A stretch of 64,000 bases of DNA. It comes from an uncultured Clostridium sp. (GTDB lineage: Bacteria > Bacillota > Clostridia > Clostridiales > Clostridiaceae). Below, piece after piece: positions 34,901 to 46,190 of this stretch (its first letter is position 1; every line of letters starts with the position of its first letter). The notes beneath the pieces were generated by a model, which was given only the letters and a program-made list of their open reading frames with translations, was not told where the DNA came from and ran no database searches. Location of the stretch: positions 1 to 64,000 of the forward strand of contig CAKVEW010000010.1 of assembly GCA_934746015.1 (NCBI GenBank), given 5' to 3'. The position numbers and the translations under genes are program-made.

Positions 34901-35140
34901 AATTAGTTAATATAAAATAGTTGTTTATGATTAATTATATATTATTTTAGATAAATGAAGATAAGACTTAAAACGGATGAAATTAAATTTAGTAGCTTAG
35001 GACGAATATTGGCCGATTAGAACCTATACTAAATTAGTTAATATAAAATAATCGCTTATGATTAATTATATATTATTTTAAATAAATAGAAAGAGGATTT
35101 TAGATGAACGAAATTAAATTTAGTAACTTAGGGCTTAAGG
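34901..35140 (+). repeat. 131-bp tandem duplication of the helicase leader and start
   Basis: The sequence beginning AATTAGTTAATATAAAATA at 34901 starts again at 35032. The copies share the AT-rich leader (ATGATTAATTATATATTATTTTA) and run into coding sequence: GAAATTAAATTTAGTAGCTT in the first copy matches GAAATTAAATTTAGTAACTT at codons 3-9 of the gene. The first copy then diverges and stops after about a dozen codons. It is a duplicated 5' end with a dead start upstream of the live one. Confidence 0.85.
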
Positions 35141-36684
35141 ATACCCTTTTAAAATCTATTGAAGAATTAGGTTTTGAAAAACCATCTCAAATACAAGCTG
35201 AAGCAATACCTGTTGCAATTGAAGGATATGACCTTATAGGTCAAGCTCAAACTGGAACTGGTAAAACAGCAGCTTTCGGTTGTGGGATTATTAACCACAT
35301 TTCAAAAAAGGATGGACTTAGTGCAATAATCTTAGCTCCAACAAGAGAATTAGCAATTCAAGTTAATGATGAGCTTAAGAGATTAGCAAAATATGATGAA
35401 TTATCTATACTTCCTGTATATGGTGGAGATCCAATAAATAATCAAATAAGAAATTTAAAGAGAAATGTGAACATAGTAGTTGGTACTCCAGGTAGAGTAT
35501 TAGACCATATAAAAAGAGGTACAATTCACTTAGATAAGATTAAATTCTTAGTTTTAGATGAAGCAGACGAAATGTTAAATATGGGCTTTATAGATGACTT
35601 AGAAGATATAATAAAGAAATTACCAGAAGATAGGCAAACTTTATTATTCTCAGCAACAATGCCAGAACAAATTAAGAAATTAGCAAAAAGATATATGAAA
35701 CCAGATGCTCAACATATAGCAATAAAGAAAACTTCTATGACTGTTTCTAAAATAAGTCAAAGTTTCTTTGAAGTATCTCATAAAACAAGATTTGAAGCTC
35801 TTTGCAGAGTTTTAGATTTTGATACACCAGCTTCAGCTATAATATTCTGTAGAACTAAAAAAGGTGTTGATGAACTAGTAGAAGGAATGCAATCTAGAGG
35901 CTACGTAGTAGAAGGAATGCACGGAGATATGTCACAAGTTCATAGATTAAGAACTTTAAAGAAATTTAAAGAAGGTTCATTAAACTATCTAGTTGCTACT
36001 GACGTTGCTGCAAGAGGAATAGATGTAGAAGGAATAACTCACGTTATAAACTATGATTTACCTCAAGACGTTGAAAGCTACGTTCATAGAATAGGCAGAA
36101 CAGGAAGAGCTAATAGAGACGGAATAGCTTATTCATTAGTTTCTCCAAAGGAATATTCTATGCTTAAACAAATAAAATCAGTAACTAAGGGAGATATATC
36201 TAGAAAGCCTATCCCAACAGTTAATGAAATATTTAATAGTAAGTCAGATAGCATATTAGATGATGTTTCAAATACTATTAATGATTCAGATTACTCAAGA
36301 TTTATACCAATAGCTAAAGAGCTATCTGAAAAATTTGATAATGTTGACCTTATTGCAGCATTAATTAAGAATCAATTTAATAGCGATTTACTTGATAATT
36401 ATTCTTCTAATGTATTAGAAGCTCCAAAATCAGAAGATGTACGTTTATTCTTATCTATCGGTAGAAGAGATGGAATTACTCCTAAGTCTTTAGTAAACTT
36501 CATAAAGGATACTGCTAGAATAAGAGCAACATCTATCGGTGATATTGATATCTTAGAAAACTTCTCTTTTGTTAATATAGCTCCAGATGTTAAAGATAAA
36601 GTTATGGATAAATGTATGGGACTTAAAGTTAACAAGAGAAAAGTTAACATTGAAGTTGCAAATAGAAATAAAAAAAGAAGATAA
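35104..36684 (+). CDS. DEAD-box ATP-dependent RNA helicase (DbpA/CshA type)
   Basis: A 526-residue RNA helicase for ribosome assembly or mRNA turnover. In order: Q motif (LEELGFEKPSQIQ-like IEELGFEKPSQIQAEAIP), motif I AQTGTGKTAAF, Ia APTRELAIQ, Ib TPGRVLDHI, II VLDEADEML, III SATMP, IV AIIFCRTKKG, V ATDVAARGIDVEG and VI HRIGRTGRANRDG. The C-terminal 75 residues (VRLFLSIGRRDGITPKSLVN to the RNKKRR tail) are a DbpA-like RNA-binding domain, which targets 23S rRNA in known members. AGAGGA precedes the ATG. Its leader and first codons are duplicated upstream. Confidence 0.94.
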   Translation: MNEIKFSNLGLKDTLLKSIEELGFEKPSQIQAEAIPVAIEGYDLIGQAQTGTGKTAAFGCGIINHISKKDGLSAIILAPTRELAIQVNDELKRLAKYDELSILPVYGGDPINNQIRNLKRNVNIVVGTPGRVLDHIKRGTIHLDKIKFLVLDEADEMLNMGFIDDLEDIIKKLPEDRQTLLFSATMPEQIKKLAKRYMKPDAQHIAIKKTSMTVSKISQSFFEVSHKTRFEALCRVLDFDTPASAIIFCRTKKGVDELVEGMQSRGYVVEGMHGDMSQVHRLRTLKKFKEGSLNYLVATDVAARGIDVEGITHVINYDLPQDVESYVHRIGRTGRANRDGIAYSLVSPKEYSMLKQIKSVTKGDISRKPIPTVNEIFNSKSDSILDDVSNTINDSDYSRFIPIAKELSEKFDNVDLIAALIKNQFNSDLLDNYSSNVLEAPKSEDVRLFLSIGRRDGITPKSLVNFIKDTARIRATSIGDIDILENFSFVNIAPDVKDKVMDKCMGLKVNKRKVNIEVANRNKKRR

Positions 36685-36710
36685 TATTTAAAATATATTA
36701 ATTTTAAGTA

Positions 36711-36750
36711 AAAAGAAGATGTTACAATATGCTTTGTACCATCTTCTTTT
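36711..36750. terminator. bidirectional terminator
   Basis: AAAAGAAGATG and CATCTTCTTTT pair around an 18-base loop between two convergent genes; A- and T-runs flank both sides. Confidence 0.85.
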
Positions 36751-36753
36751 ATT

Positions 36754-37056
36754 TTACTTACATTTCTTTTTTATACCATCATAAAGATATCTAATATATT
36801 CTGTATCTACATTATCTTTTTCTAGCATTTTTATTCTATTTTCTACTTTACTTAAAGCTTCTCTAGCTTCTTCAAAATCCTTTTGACGAATACATACACT
36901 TGAATATTCTAATAAATAATCTATTTTTAGTACTAACTCTGCTAAATCTTCTCTCTCATCATTAACTAAATCCACCAATAGAGAATAAATCTTTGGAGAA
37001 GTATCACTTCTTACACTACTAAGTAAATCGTTATTTTTACTAGTTTTCCTATTCAT
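36754..37056 (-). CDS. small helical protein, unknown
   Basis: A 100-residue, soluble, mostly helical protein beginning MNRKTSKNNDLLSSVRSD. The start at 37056 has AAGGTGAG upstream; the frame's earlier ATG lacks a site. The segment RQKDFEEAREALSKVENRI resembles a TPR-like helix pair, but the protein is too short for a confident call. I recognise no family. Monocistronic and convergent with the RNA helicase. Confidence 0.6.
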   Translation of the reverse strand: MNRKTSKNNDLLSSVRSDTSPKIYSLLVDLVNDEREDLAELVLKIDYLLEYSSVCIRQKDFEEAREALSKVENRIKMLEKDNVDTEYIRYLYDGIKKKCK

Positions 37057-37163
37057 CTTTCTCACCTTCTTCTTTAAGTTTATCATTTATATTAATTTAT
37101 ATCATATTTTAATAATATACCCAATACATTTTAATGTATAGCTGATTAGGAGGTTTTTATTAA

Positions 37164-37328
37164 ATGCAAAAATATGTATGTGTTCCATGTACTTATGTTT
37201 ACGATCCTGAATATGGAGATCCAGAAAACGGAATATACCCAGATACTCCATTTGAGGATCTACCTGATGATTGGGTTTGTCCTGTTTGTGGTGCTACAAA
37301 GGATGAATTTGAAGTTTTAGAAGATTAA
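37164..37328 (+). CDS. rubredoxin
   Basis: A 54-residue iron protein used as a one-electron carrier in anaerobes, often for oxygen and peroxide detoxification. The two CxxC knuckles that bind the single iron are [12 protein letters not shown] (Cys6, Cys9) and [14 protein letters not shown] (Cys39, Cys42). The linking segment [20 protein letters not shown] is nearly the family consensus. Thr replaces the usual Gly after Cys9. AGGAGG lies ten bases before the ATG and a hairpin terminator follows. Confidence 0.96.
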   Translation: MQKYVCVPCTYVYDPEYGDPENGIYPDTPFEDLPDDWVCPVCGATKDEFEVLED

Positions 37329-37334
37329 AAGCAG

Positions 37335-37375
37335 AAATACATATTATCTTTTTATTTATAGGATAATATGTATTT
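37335..37375 (+). terminator. terminator of rubredoxin
   Basis: AAATACATATTATC and GATAATATGTATTT pair around a short T-rich loop right after the stop codon; the T-run after it is weak. Confidence 0.7.
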
Positions 37376-37564
37376 CAAGTTTATTTATTTAATTTTCCCT
37401 GGAAATATATAAGTTTAATCTAGCTAGCTAATAAATTATCAAAACTGTTAGATGCTAAAACTAAGATATCATAAATAATTATATAGCTACAACTATTATA
37501 AATACTTCTGGTAACTTAGATGGGAATGCTAATAGTCCTAAAACAAAGAATAAACCTATTTGCA

Positions 37565-37871
37565 TTATCTAAGACTAATCAGATTAATCAGTCCCCCATC
37601 GTCTAAATATCTGTAAATATCTTCAGGGATTAATGGAATGATTCCCCCACTTTGGCTATGTTGACAAACTGGTTGAACTATGATGAAAAATGCAGAGCTA
37701 ATAAAATGATATCAGCTTGTTCAATGTTGATATATCCGACAATATTGCTTTGTGCAGTTGCCTCCAAATCAAGAATAATATTTCTTTTTTTTGCTACTTT
37801 ACGTGCTCTAACTGCTAAATATCCTCTTGCATTCCTGAGCCACAGAACATAATTGCTTTATTTTTTTTCAT
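37565..37871 (-). pseudogene. broken PTS EIIB (lactose/cellobiose type)
   Basis: On the minus strand an ATG at 37871 opens MKKNKAIMFCGSGM, the phosphocysteine loop of EIIB. The rest continues in shifted frames: RARKVAKKRNIILDLEATAQ, NIVGYINIEQADIILL, then GGIIPLIPEDIYRYLDDGG and a stop at 37565. At least two frameshifts are needed, so it is dead. It lies downstream of the GH1 gene at 38028-39491, the usual place for a PTS partner. A further scrap upstream of position 37561 (MQIGLFFVLGLLAFPSKLPE on the minus strand) may be another fossil. Confidence 0.75.
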
Positions 37872-38027
37872 TTTAACCACACTTTCTTCTTCATAGTGTT
37901 GTGTACGGATATTATAAAACATATATGTTAAAATATGGTATATGTCTGTTTTAAATAGAAAAAACTGAGAAAGCACTTGGCATTTACGCAAAGCTTCCTC
38001 AGCTCTTTAAAATAATAAGTGTATTTG

Positions 38028-39742
<1,715 letters not shown>

Positions 39743-40705
39743 GTGCTGGTCAAGGATTGCAAGACGATGAAGCTCAGCGGGATGAAACAGATCGACAGCT
39801 TTGATTCAGCACGATTACTAAAACAGTTTGTAGATGAGATTGATTTGAATACGCTATATTCTACTTATTTTAGAATAAGAGAAAATCAAATATCACCAAT
39901 GAATATGCTGAAAATTATGCTTTATGCTTATATGAATAGACTTTATTCTTGTTCTGAAAAATTTTTAGATGAAACGAGTAATTCCCTTTATGAAATTGGT
40001 GAAGTATTAGGTAAAACTATATTTATTGAAAACTTTATGAGTAAAAAAATTAAAAGGAATAAAATTCGTTCATGGATGTGGCAAAAGAAAAACTAGTTAT
40101 TCAAAAGCAGATACTTATGTGACATTCATTAGAATGAAAGAAAATGCTATGAAAAATCGACAACTTAAACCTTGCTTACAATATATAGCATGGTGTTGAT
40201 CCAGAATATATTACATGGATTACTATAGGTCTACAGCTAGTAGACACAACTATACTAATACCATGTCTCAAAATTATGTAAGAAAATTTAGATTTTAAGT
40301 ATTTAAAAATTGTTGCTGATGCTGGATATGAAAGCTAATAAAATTATTCATTTATTAAAGATAATAACCAAATTTCATTTATTAAATCTGGTAACTATGA
40401 ACTATCAAAAACAAAAAAATATAAGAATGATATTGAAAGAATTGGGAATACGGATTATGATGCTAAATATGATTCTTTTATATTCTTAAATAATAAAAAA
40501 CTAAAATCAGAAGACGTAAAATTTACAAAGTCAAAAACAAGCTATATAAATTGAAACTTTTAAAAAGTTTATTCCTCAAAGAAAAGAAAATTTAGAAGGA
40601 ATTATTAGCGATGAAGGCTGCTTACTTAAAATTACTAGAAATATTCAAGAAGAAGTCTCTTTTGCACAAGCAAAACAAGACATGAATTTCAGATTTTCTT
40701 AGGCT
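39743..40705 (+). pseudogene. dead IS1182-family transposase
   Basis: The first frame (39743-40096) has the N-terminal part: KQIDSFDSARLLKQFVDEID, then ISPMNMLKIMLYAYMNRLYS. After its stop the similarity goes on in all frames: ITIGLQLVDTTILIPCLK, FKYLKIVADAGYES, then QISFIKSGNYELSKTKKYKN, and near the end NLEGIISDEGC and FAQAKQDMNFRF. The order matches an IS1182-type transposase with several frameshifts, stops and deletions. It marks past insertion beside the beta-glucoside genes. Confidence 0.75.
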
Positions 40706-40981
40706 TTTTAAAGTGTGCCTATTTTTATGTATATTCAAATTTTATTGGAGCGTATTGAGTGAATTGGTCTTGAATATAGAAAATGAGCTATCGCTAGCGA
40801 TTATTTTTATCCACTAATGCGACAGCTCTATGAGAGTAATTATATCTCTTTTCATACGCAAAACCATCTAATACAATAATACTTCCATATAAGTTATCTC
40901 TTGGCTTTCAAAGTATTTGATTAATAGTCTTATCACAAGTACACTTGATAATACATCTCTCACGTTCAATACAGGTGGCCA
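40706..40981. other. spacer after the IS remnant
   Basis: No intact gene. An imperfect inverted repeat at 40785-40828 (GAGCTATCGC and GCGACAGCTC) may be an element end or a terminator. The minus strand between about 40830 and 40980 reads as a cysteine-rich scrap (CIERERCIIKCTCDKTINQI, stop, then LYGSIIVLDGFAYEKRYNY) that I cannot identify. Confidence 0.4.
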
Positions 40982-42862
40982 TCACAAATTACTTAGAATA
41001 ATTTGCTTAAATTCTTTATAATTAGTAACTTTTAATAATTTATCAAAAATAATACTATTATCAATTAATTCAATTAATGCTTCATATATCTTTATGAACT
41101 CTAAACTCTCCGAAGGATTAATAGAAACCAAGAAAACAATATTTACTTTCTTTTTACCCCATTTAATACCTTTATTGTTTATAAAGACTCCTATCTTAGT
41201 AGTTTTTGAATTCATTTTCAACGCATGAGGTACCGCAATTGTATTAAACGCTGTACTCGCCATTTGCTCACGCTTCAAAACATTTGAATAGAATTCATTT
41301 GTTACATACCCCTTCTCTTCCATCAAAGAGCATACTTTCTTAATCACCTTTCCTTGGGTTAAAGCATTTGAATCTACACAGAAAATATTCTCATCAAATA
41401 ATCTATCAAAATTACTTTTGAGGATATTTCTTTTCTTGAGTGCTTTTATTTCCTCAATCGCATTATATATACACAATAAGTCTTTATTATTCAGATTGAC
41501 TGATATCTGTACTGCCTTGCTACTATAAAAATGCTTTACATCAAATACGCTGACAATTAAATCGACATCATCTGACAGCGAAAAATCCAAGGTATTAATA
41601 ACACCTATAATATCTAAATCATCTTTAAACTGTGACTCTAATTTAGCAAATATAGTATTGTAGATTCCTAGATAATGTGGTACGATTAAGACCGTTCTAA
41701 TTTTCTTATTATCGCATTTTTCATTAATCAGTGCCCAACTAATATAGAGTGATATCAATGAGATTTCATCCTCATTCACCGTCACATTCATTTGCTCTCC
41801 AAAATAATTGCACATAAAAATTGATAGTTCAAACAATGCTGGATAATTATCCTTGATTGACTCTCGCAAAGGATTTTCCCATTGAATGTTATTTCTACAT
41901 CTATCTTCTAATCTCCTTAAATGATGAGATAAAGGGAATAAAAACTCTTCATTGGACAATTCAATTCCATATATTTCCTCAATCAAAACAGAACATTCTT
42001 TTGCGATTATATAGTATTTACTATCTGTAATTTCTAATGCCTTGTTTTTATCGCTTATATCAGTAAATAAGTATAACAATGATATTATTTGCTTTCTCGC
42101 TCTTGTAGATAAATAATATCCCACAATATCTTCTAGGTTATTAAGAATATCTTTGAAGACTGATAATTCTTCATTCAATTCTTTATTGTTTTTTTCTTTT
42201 GAATGAGCTTCTAACGAGTTAAGAATAATCATTATATGTAACATGAGATTTGGGAAAATCAAATCATTAATAGAATAATTCTCTTCTCTTAGTTTATTAA
42301 AAATCATATTATTAATTTTTGTCACATCATACATAGGAAATAAATTTTCTAGAAGTTCCATATCAACCATGCAATTAGGCACTTCTTCTCTAATAACTTT
42401 ACTTAATAATTTTAATTTTTTTTCTTCATCACCAATTAGATAAATATTACCATCTTGTATGCTTAGTCTAACATCCATATTTGCATATATCACATTGAAT
42501 TTCTTAATGTCTGAATATACTAGTGATTCGCTAATATAAATGCTTTCGCAATAATCATAAATTGAAATTGAATCTACATGTTGAATCAAAAACAATTTAA
42601 TCAGATGACTACACCGTTCATCAAAGTCCTGAGGATTTTCTTCACTACCTTTTAAATTGTTTCTATAAATATCGACTGTTCTCTTATTCAGTTTATATCC
42701 GTTTTTATTAGATAAAATAATAGTTCCATCCTTATTAATTAATTTTACATAGTTTCTAATTGTTTTAATAGATATGTTTAAATCGTTAGATATTATTTTC
42801 GATGGTATAAATTTATCATACTTTAACAAATATTCAATAATTTGATTTTCTTTTTTCCTCAT
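40982..42862 (-). CDS. PRD-domain (BglG/LicR-type) PTS-regulated activator
   Basis: A 626-residue regulator of sugar PTS operons. It has an N-terminal helix-turn-helix (FIPSKIISNDLNISIKTIRN, about residues 17-36), a second Mga-like HTH (ISIYDYCESIYISESLVYSD), two PRD domains that are phosphorylated on histidines, an EIIB-like segment (about 395-480) and a C-terminal EIIA domain with FNTIAVPHAL, the usual phosphohistidine site. Phosphorylation by HPr and its own PTS sets activity. It lies just downstream of the EIIA/EIIC/EIIB genes at 42995-44910 and probably activates them. Confidence 0.9.
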   Translation of the reverse strand: MRKKENQIIEYLLKYDKFIPSKIISNDLNISIKTIRNYVKLINKDGTIILSNKNGYKLNKRTVDIYRNNLKGSEENPQDFDERCSHLIKLFLIQHVDSISIYDYCESIYISESLVYSDIKKFNVIYANMDVRLSIQDGNIYLIGDEEKKLKLLSKVIREEVPNCMVDMELLENLFPMYDVTKINNMIFNKLREENYSINDLIFPNLMLHIMIILNSLEAHSKEKNNKELNEELSVFKDILNNLEDIVGYYLSTRARKQIISLLYLFTDISDKNKALEITDSKYYIIAKECSVLIEEIYGIELSNEEFLFPLSHHLRRLEDRCRNNIQWENPLRESIKDNYPALFELSIFMCNYFGEQMNVTVNEDEISLISLYISWALINEKCDNKKIRTVLIVPHYLGIYNTIFAKLESQFKDDLDIIGVINTLDFSLSDDVDLIVSVFDVKHFYSSKAVQISVNLNNKDLLCIYNAIEEIKALKKRNILKSNFDRLFDENIFCVDSNALTQGKVIKKVCSLMEEKGYVTNEFYSNVLKREQMASTAFNTIAVPHALKMNSKTTKIGVFINNKGIKWGKKKVNIVFLVSINPSESLEFIKIYEALIELIDNSIIFDKLLKVTNYKEFKQIILSNL

Positions 42863-42921
42863 ATATTATCTCCAATCATAGAATCATCTTCCTCTTTAGC
42901 TTCTCTTTCAGCAATCCCATT

Positions 42922-42993
42922 TTATTCAGAGGAATATTTTGTTCCATAGTAGCTAAAGCTAATAAAGTCGACAGCACTATTTTTAATTGTGTT
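42922..42993 (-). pseudogene. GH1 beta-glucosidase fossil
   Basis: A short minus-strand frame reads NSAVDFISFSYYGTKYSSE and a stop. VDFISFSYY is a core GH1 motif; the two full GH1 proteins in this window have VDFLTFSYY and IDFVSISYY at the matching place. It lies between EIIA and the PRD regulator, where a phospho-beta-glucosidase gene would be expected in a cellobiose operon. It looks like the remnant after a deletion. Confidence 0.6.
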
Positions 42994-42994
42994 C

Positions 42995-43312
42995 TTATTT
43001 CCTACTCTCTATATATTTAATTATTTTATTTGTTAACATCAACTCACTATTAATTGTCATTAATGTATCTTGTGCATGTATAAATAATAGTGTTGGTTGG
43101 TACCTTACACCACTTGCTTCACGTTGAATAAATTCAGTTTGAGCTGAATGCGCTTCTTGAATGGAAGCCTTTGCTTTTGTAATAAGTTGGGCACCTTTTT
43201 CATATTGTCCCTCTATATAACAATCTAGAGCTTCAAAATTATAGTTTCTTGCATCACCTGCTGAAAGAATAATCTTCATTGCAACAGTAGTCATCTCATT
43301 CATTTCATCCAT
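42995..43312 (-). CDS. PTS EIIA, lactose/cellobiose type
   Basis: A 105-residue phosphocarrier. The active histidine is His79 in TLLFIHAQDTLMTINSEL, and the upstream FIQREASGVRYQ segment is typical. GAGGGA precedes the ATG. It follows the EIIC gene by 21 bases. The GH1 fossil starts directly after it. Confidence 0.92.
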   Translation of the reverse strand: MDEMNEMTTVAMKIILSAGDARNYNFEALDCYIEGQYEKGAQLITKAKASIQEAHSAQTEFIQREASGVRYQPTLLFIHAQDTLMTINSELMLTNKIIKYIESRK

Positions 43313-43333
43313 AAACCGATCCCTCTTACTCTA

Positions 43334-44584
43334 TTAATTTTCTGCATGTGCTATTTTTTCTTCTTCTAAACATTTATTATCATATGCCTTGAATCCCGGA
43401 TACCAAATCACTATGTAAATCACAAAGATAACTGCCCACCAAATGATCGCCCTTAAGTCATTGGTCAAAAGAATACTGGAAAATGGGGCAGGCATTTGAG
43501 CAATATTAATTGCTGCTGCAGGGATATTTAGTAAACCAGCTTTCATAACCACCCATACAAGCGTTGCCCCAGCAATTGGACATATCCACATTGGCAGCAT
43601 CAAATATGGATTGAATGTTATTGGTGTTCCATACACGAGTGGTTCATTAATATTGAAAATACTTGGTCCAACACAGATTTTCCCGATATTTTTCAATTTC
43701 TTAGATTTTGCTCTTAACATTAATATATTTAATGGTAAGGTAGCTCCTGTTCCACCCAATGTGATAATCCCAAGTGTAAAAATTGTTTCGTATGTTACAA
43801 TATTTGTAGGTTCATTGCCGGCTGCTACTGCTGCCATATTTACAGCCATCGCTGCATATAAAATAGGATTTCTTATACCAGAAACAATCCAAGGAGAAAT
43901 ACCTAATGAGTAAATAAATACTGGGAAAAGGCAGATTACAACTAATCCTATATAAGATTCTGCAAATGAAAATAGTGGTCTTAACATGTCTAGAAGAAAT
44001 GCTGGAAGATCAAATCCAAACACATTAACAACAATCATCGTAAACAATAGAGTTAAGAAAATAGGAACTAAATTATTTATCCAAACTCTAACAAAATCTG
44101 GTATTGTATCACTATCTTTGAACAATTCCAACTTCATCCAATTGTAATATACACATGTTACTAAAAGTCCAATAATCATACCATAGAGCGAACCTCCTGG
44201 GCCCAAGTTACCGTAATTCATTGATATCACTCCATCAGCAATTGTAGGGTTCAATCCCATTATAAGAGTAGAAATTCCCAACAAGCCTGCTAGTGCTTTG
44301 CAACTATCCATCTTTTTCTTTCCCAAAAAGATATAGGGAATAATGAAAGCCAAATACATACCTAATAACTGGAAGCTAAAATTAGTAATTCTTGATAAAT
44401 CTGGTAACGTTGGAATATAAGATCTAAAAACATTGTAACAATAAACAACAGAACCAGCCAAAATAAATGGTAAAAGACTAGTAAACGAACTAGATATCGC
44501 ACTTACCCACGGATTTTCTATTATCTTATTTACTTTTGGTGCAAAACTATTCGATAACCAATCAACTACTTTATTATTTTTCAT
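43334..44584 (-). CDS. PTS EIIC, cellobiose type
   Basis: A 416-residue permease of the lactose/cellobiose PTS family with about ten membrane segments. Characteristic stretches are VYCYNVFRSYIPTLPD near the N-terminus, GISPWIVSGIRNPI and NINEPLVYGTPITFNPYLML. It overlaps the EIIB gene by four bases and is followed by EIIA. Sugar specificity cannot be read from sequence; cellobiose or another beta-glucoside fits the GH1 genes nearby. Confidence 0.92.
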   Translation of the reverse strand: MKNNKVVDWLSNSFAPKVNKIIENPWVSAISSSFTSLLPFILAGSVVYCYNVFRSYIPTLPDLSRITNFSFQLLGMYLAFIIPYIFLGKKKMDSCKALAGLLGISTLIMGLNPTIADGVISMNYGNLGPGGSLYGMIIGLLVTCVYYNWMKLELFKDSDTIPDFVRVWINNLVPIFLTLLFTMIVVNVFGFDLPAFLLDMLRPLFSFAESYIGLVVICLFPVFIYSLGISPWIVSGIRNPILYAAMAVNMAAVAAGNEPTNIVTYETIFTLGIITLGGTGATLPLNILMLRAKSKKLKNIGKICVGPSIFNINEPLVYGTPITFNPYLMLPMWICPIAGATLVWVVMKAGLLNIPAAAINIAQMPAPFSSILLTNDLRAIIWWAVIFVIYIVIWYPGFKAYDNKCLEEEKIAHAEN

Positions 44585-44910
44585 AATTTCTCCTCCTTTA
44601 TTGCATTTAACGCAAAATCAATTAATGCACTTCCATCCAATTCTCCATAGGTTTTACTTGGAATAACACGAACAACTGTCTTATAGTCTTTTAATATTTC
44701 CTTCATAGTACCTAATTGAGAAGAATATTGGGGACCAATAAGTAGTATATCAACAGGCTTATCTTTGATTTTATCTACTACATTTTCCTGAGAAACTGCT
44801 TCTACAGTGATTTTTAATCCTTTCTTTTTAGCTGCCTTTCGTGTTGACATCGCTAGATAACCACTTGACATACCACAACTACAACAAAGTAAAAAATTAT
44901 ACGTTTCCAT
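44581..44910 (-). CDS. PTS EIIB, lactose/cellobiose type
   Basis: A 109-residue phosphocarrier. The phosphocysteine loop is FLLCCSCGMSSGYLA, with Cys10 as the likely active residue. IDILLIGPQYSSQLG and the C-terminal YGELDGSALIDFALN are also family features. First gene of the EIIB-EIIC-EIIA operon; AGGAGG precedes the ATG. It overlaps EIIC by four bases. Confidence 0.92.
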   Translation of the reverse strand: METYNFLLCCSCGMSSGYLAMSTRKAAKKKGLKITVEAVSQENVVDKIKDKPVDILLIGPQYSSQLGTMKEILKDYKTVVRVIPSKTYGELDGSALIDFALNAIKEEKL

Positions 44911-45421
44911 ATATATACCTCCTTTTAATTATATTTTAGTTAAATATTTTTAATAATACAAATAATGATGTGCCCACATATGTGCAAGATATTTTACTAT
45001 GCATTATATCCATGTATCCAGTCATAAAGACAATTAAATGGATTCAGCACCCCAAATCTCCCAGATCATCAGGTTTACGAAGCTATTCCTTAGCAGTACA
45101 GGAACTACTAATATTTGTGCTAACCTTAATGGGCCTTTTTTTAGTTTTCTTTTTGAATTGTAAATCGTTTTTTGCCTGATCATAAAGGGGCATACTCTAG
45201 TTAAAATATATAGAAGGCTACATTTCAAAGTTTACAAATAATCTATAAAGATATAACTTAATAAAACCGTTACTAGTTCTTATTTTTGCTACTTCTTTCT
45301 TCCTAGAGAACAAATTGAGTTCTCTCTTTGCATTGATAGCAATGCCGTGGAAGCATTTTGTTATTAAATTCATTCCAACGAATTGTAACAATAACATTGT
45401 GCTATCAAATTTCTAGAAAAA
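44911..45421. other. spacer with unidentified coding relics
   Basis: No intact gene. Between about 45180 and 45420 the minus strand holds an open stretch reading MLLLQFVGMNLITKCFHGIA and RELNLFSRKKEVAKIRTSNG, which looks like the tail of a mobile-element protein. Between about 44970 and 45180 both strands have short frames that I cannot assign. This continues the pattern of decayed insertions in the 37-45 kb region. Confidence 0.4.
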
Positions 45422-45456
45422 AAGATAATGAATAATTTTGTATCATTCATTATCTT
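45422..45456 (-). terminator. terminator of the 45465-46028 gene
   Basis: AAGATAATGAAT and ATTCATTATCTT pair around eleven bases; six T residues follow on the minus strand. Confidence 0.88.
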
Positions 45457-45464
45457 AAAATTAA

Positions 45465-46028
45465 TTATTTAATTTTATCATATTTTATTGGTTCTTCTGA
45501 TCCAGAAACTATTTCTCCATTCTTTCTAAATATCTCTGTCACATGCATCTTTCCATCATATACTTTTTCTATTGCTGTAAATACTACCTCAGGTGAAAAA
45601 TTACTTTCACTTTCTGCTAAAAAGTATTCTTCTTTTTCTTCAAATACTATTGGAGTAAACTTCTTAGATAATTCTAACTTATCATAGTCTATTAATAACT
45701 TATCCTTTGAGTTTATAAAATCATTATAGTCTATGTAGTTTGGTAGCTCATAAGAAGTTAACATTACATTATTCTCTTCATTTAATGTATATAAAAACAA
45801 ATGATGTAATGCTGTTTCTTTCTCTCCATGATTATAGTAAGTTTCATCTATAGTAAAGTATCCATTAAAATCCTTTGGCAAATTCTTTATCTTATCATTA
45901 CATATACCAACTATATGCTTTGCCACAGGAGTATTAACTTCTCCAGTTGCTTCTTCTTCATCTTTTAATTGTTTTTCATTATTAAAGTATCCAGATATAT
46001 ATTTCATAAACCTTTGTAACTTTTCCAT
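45465..46028 (-). CDS. soluble protein, unknown function
   Basis: A 187-residue acidic protein with no signal peptide or membrane segment. The start at 46028 has GAGGTG upstream; the GTG seven codons earlier does not. It opens MEKLQRFMKYISGYFNNEKQ and has a beta-rich body (VAKHIVGICNDKIKNLPKDF, then FNGYFTIDETYYNHGEKETA). I do not recognise a family. Its own terminator follows, so it is a single-gene unit. Confidence 0.7.
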   Translation of the reverse strand: MEKLQRFMKYISGYFNNEKQLKDEEEATGEVNTPVAKHIVGICNDKIKNLPKDFNGYFTIDETYYNHGEKETALHHLFLYTLNEENNVMLTSYELPNYIDYNDFINSKDKLLIDYDKLELSKKFTPIVFEEKEEYFLAESESNFSPEVVFTAIEKVYDGKMHVTEIFRKNGEIVSGSEEPIKYDKIK

Positions 46029-46190
46029 TATAATCACCTCTTTTTTCACTTACCTTTAATTATAGCACTATTTTCCAATATAACACTTCCGTTAAACTTC
46101 AAAAAGCCTTAAAAAAAGTTATTAAAAATGATTATCTCTATCAATATCCCTTATTCATCTTTTTTATCTGAATTATAAAAAAAATTAATC

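Noticed and set aside
45034..45228. Minus-strand 64-codon frame upstream of the EIIB gene
   Set aside because: No binding site, no recognisable domain; noted only as part of an unidentified relic region.
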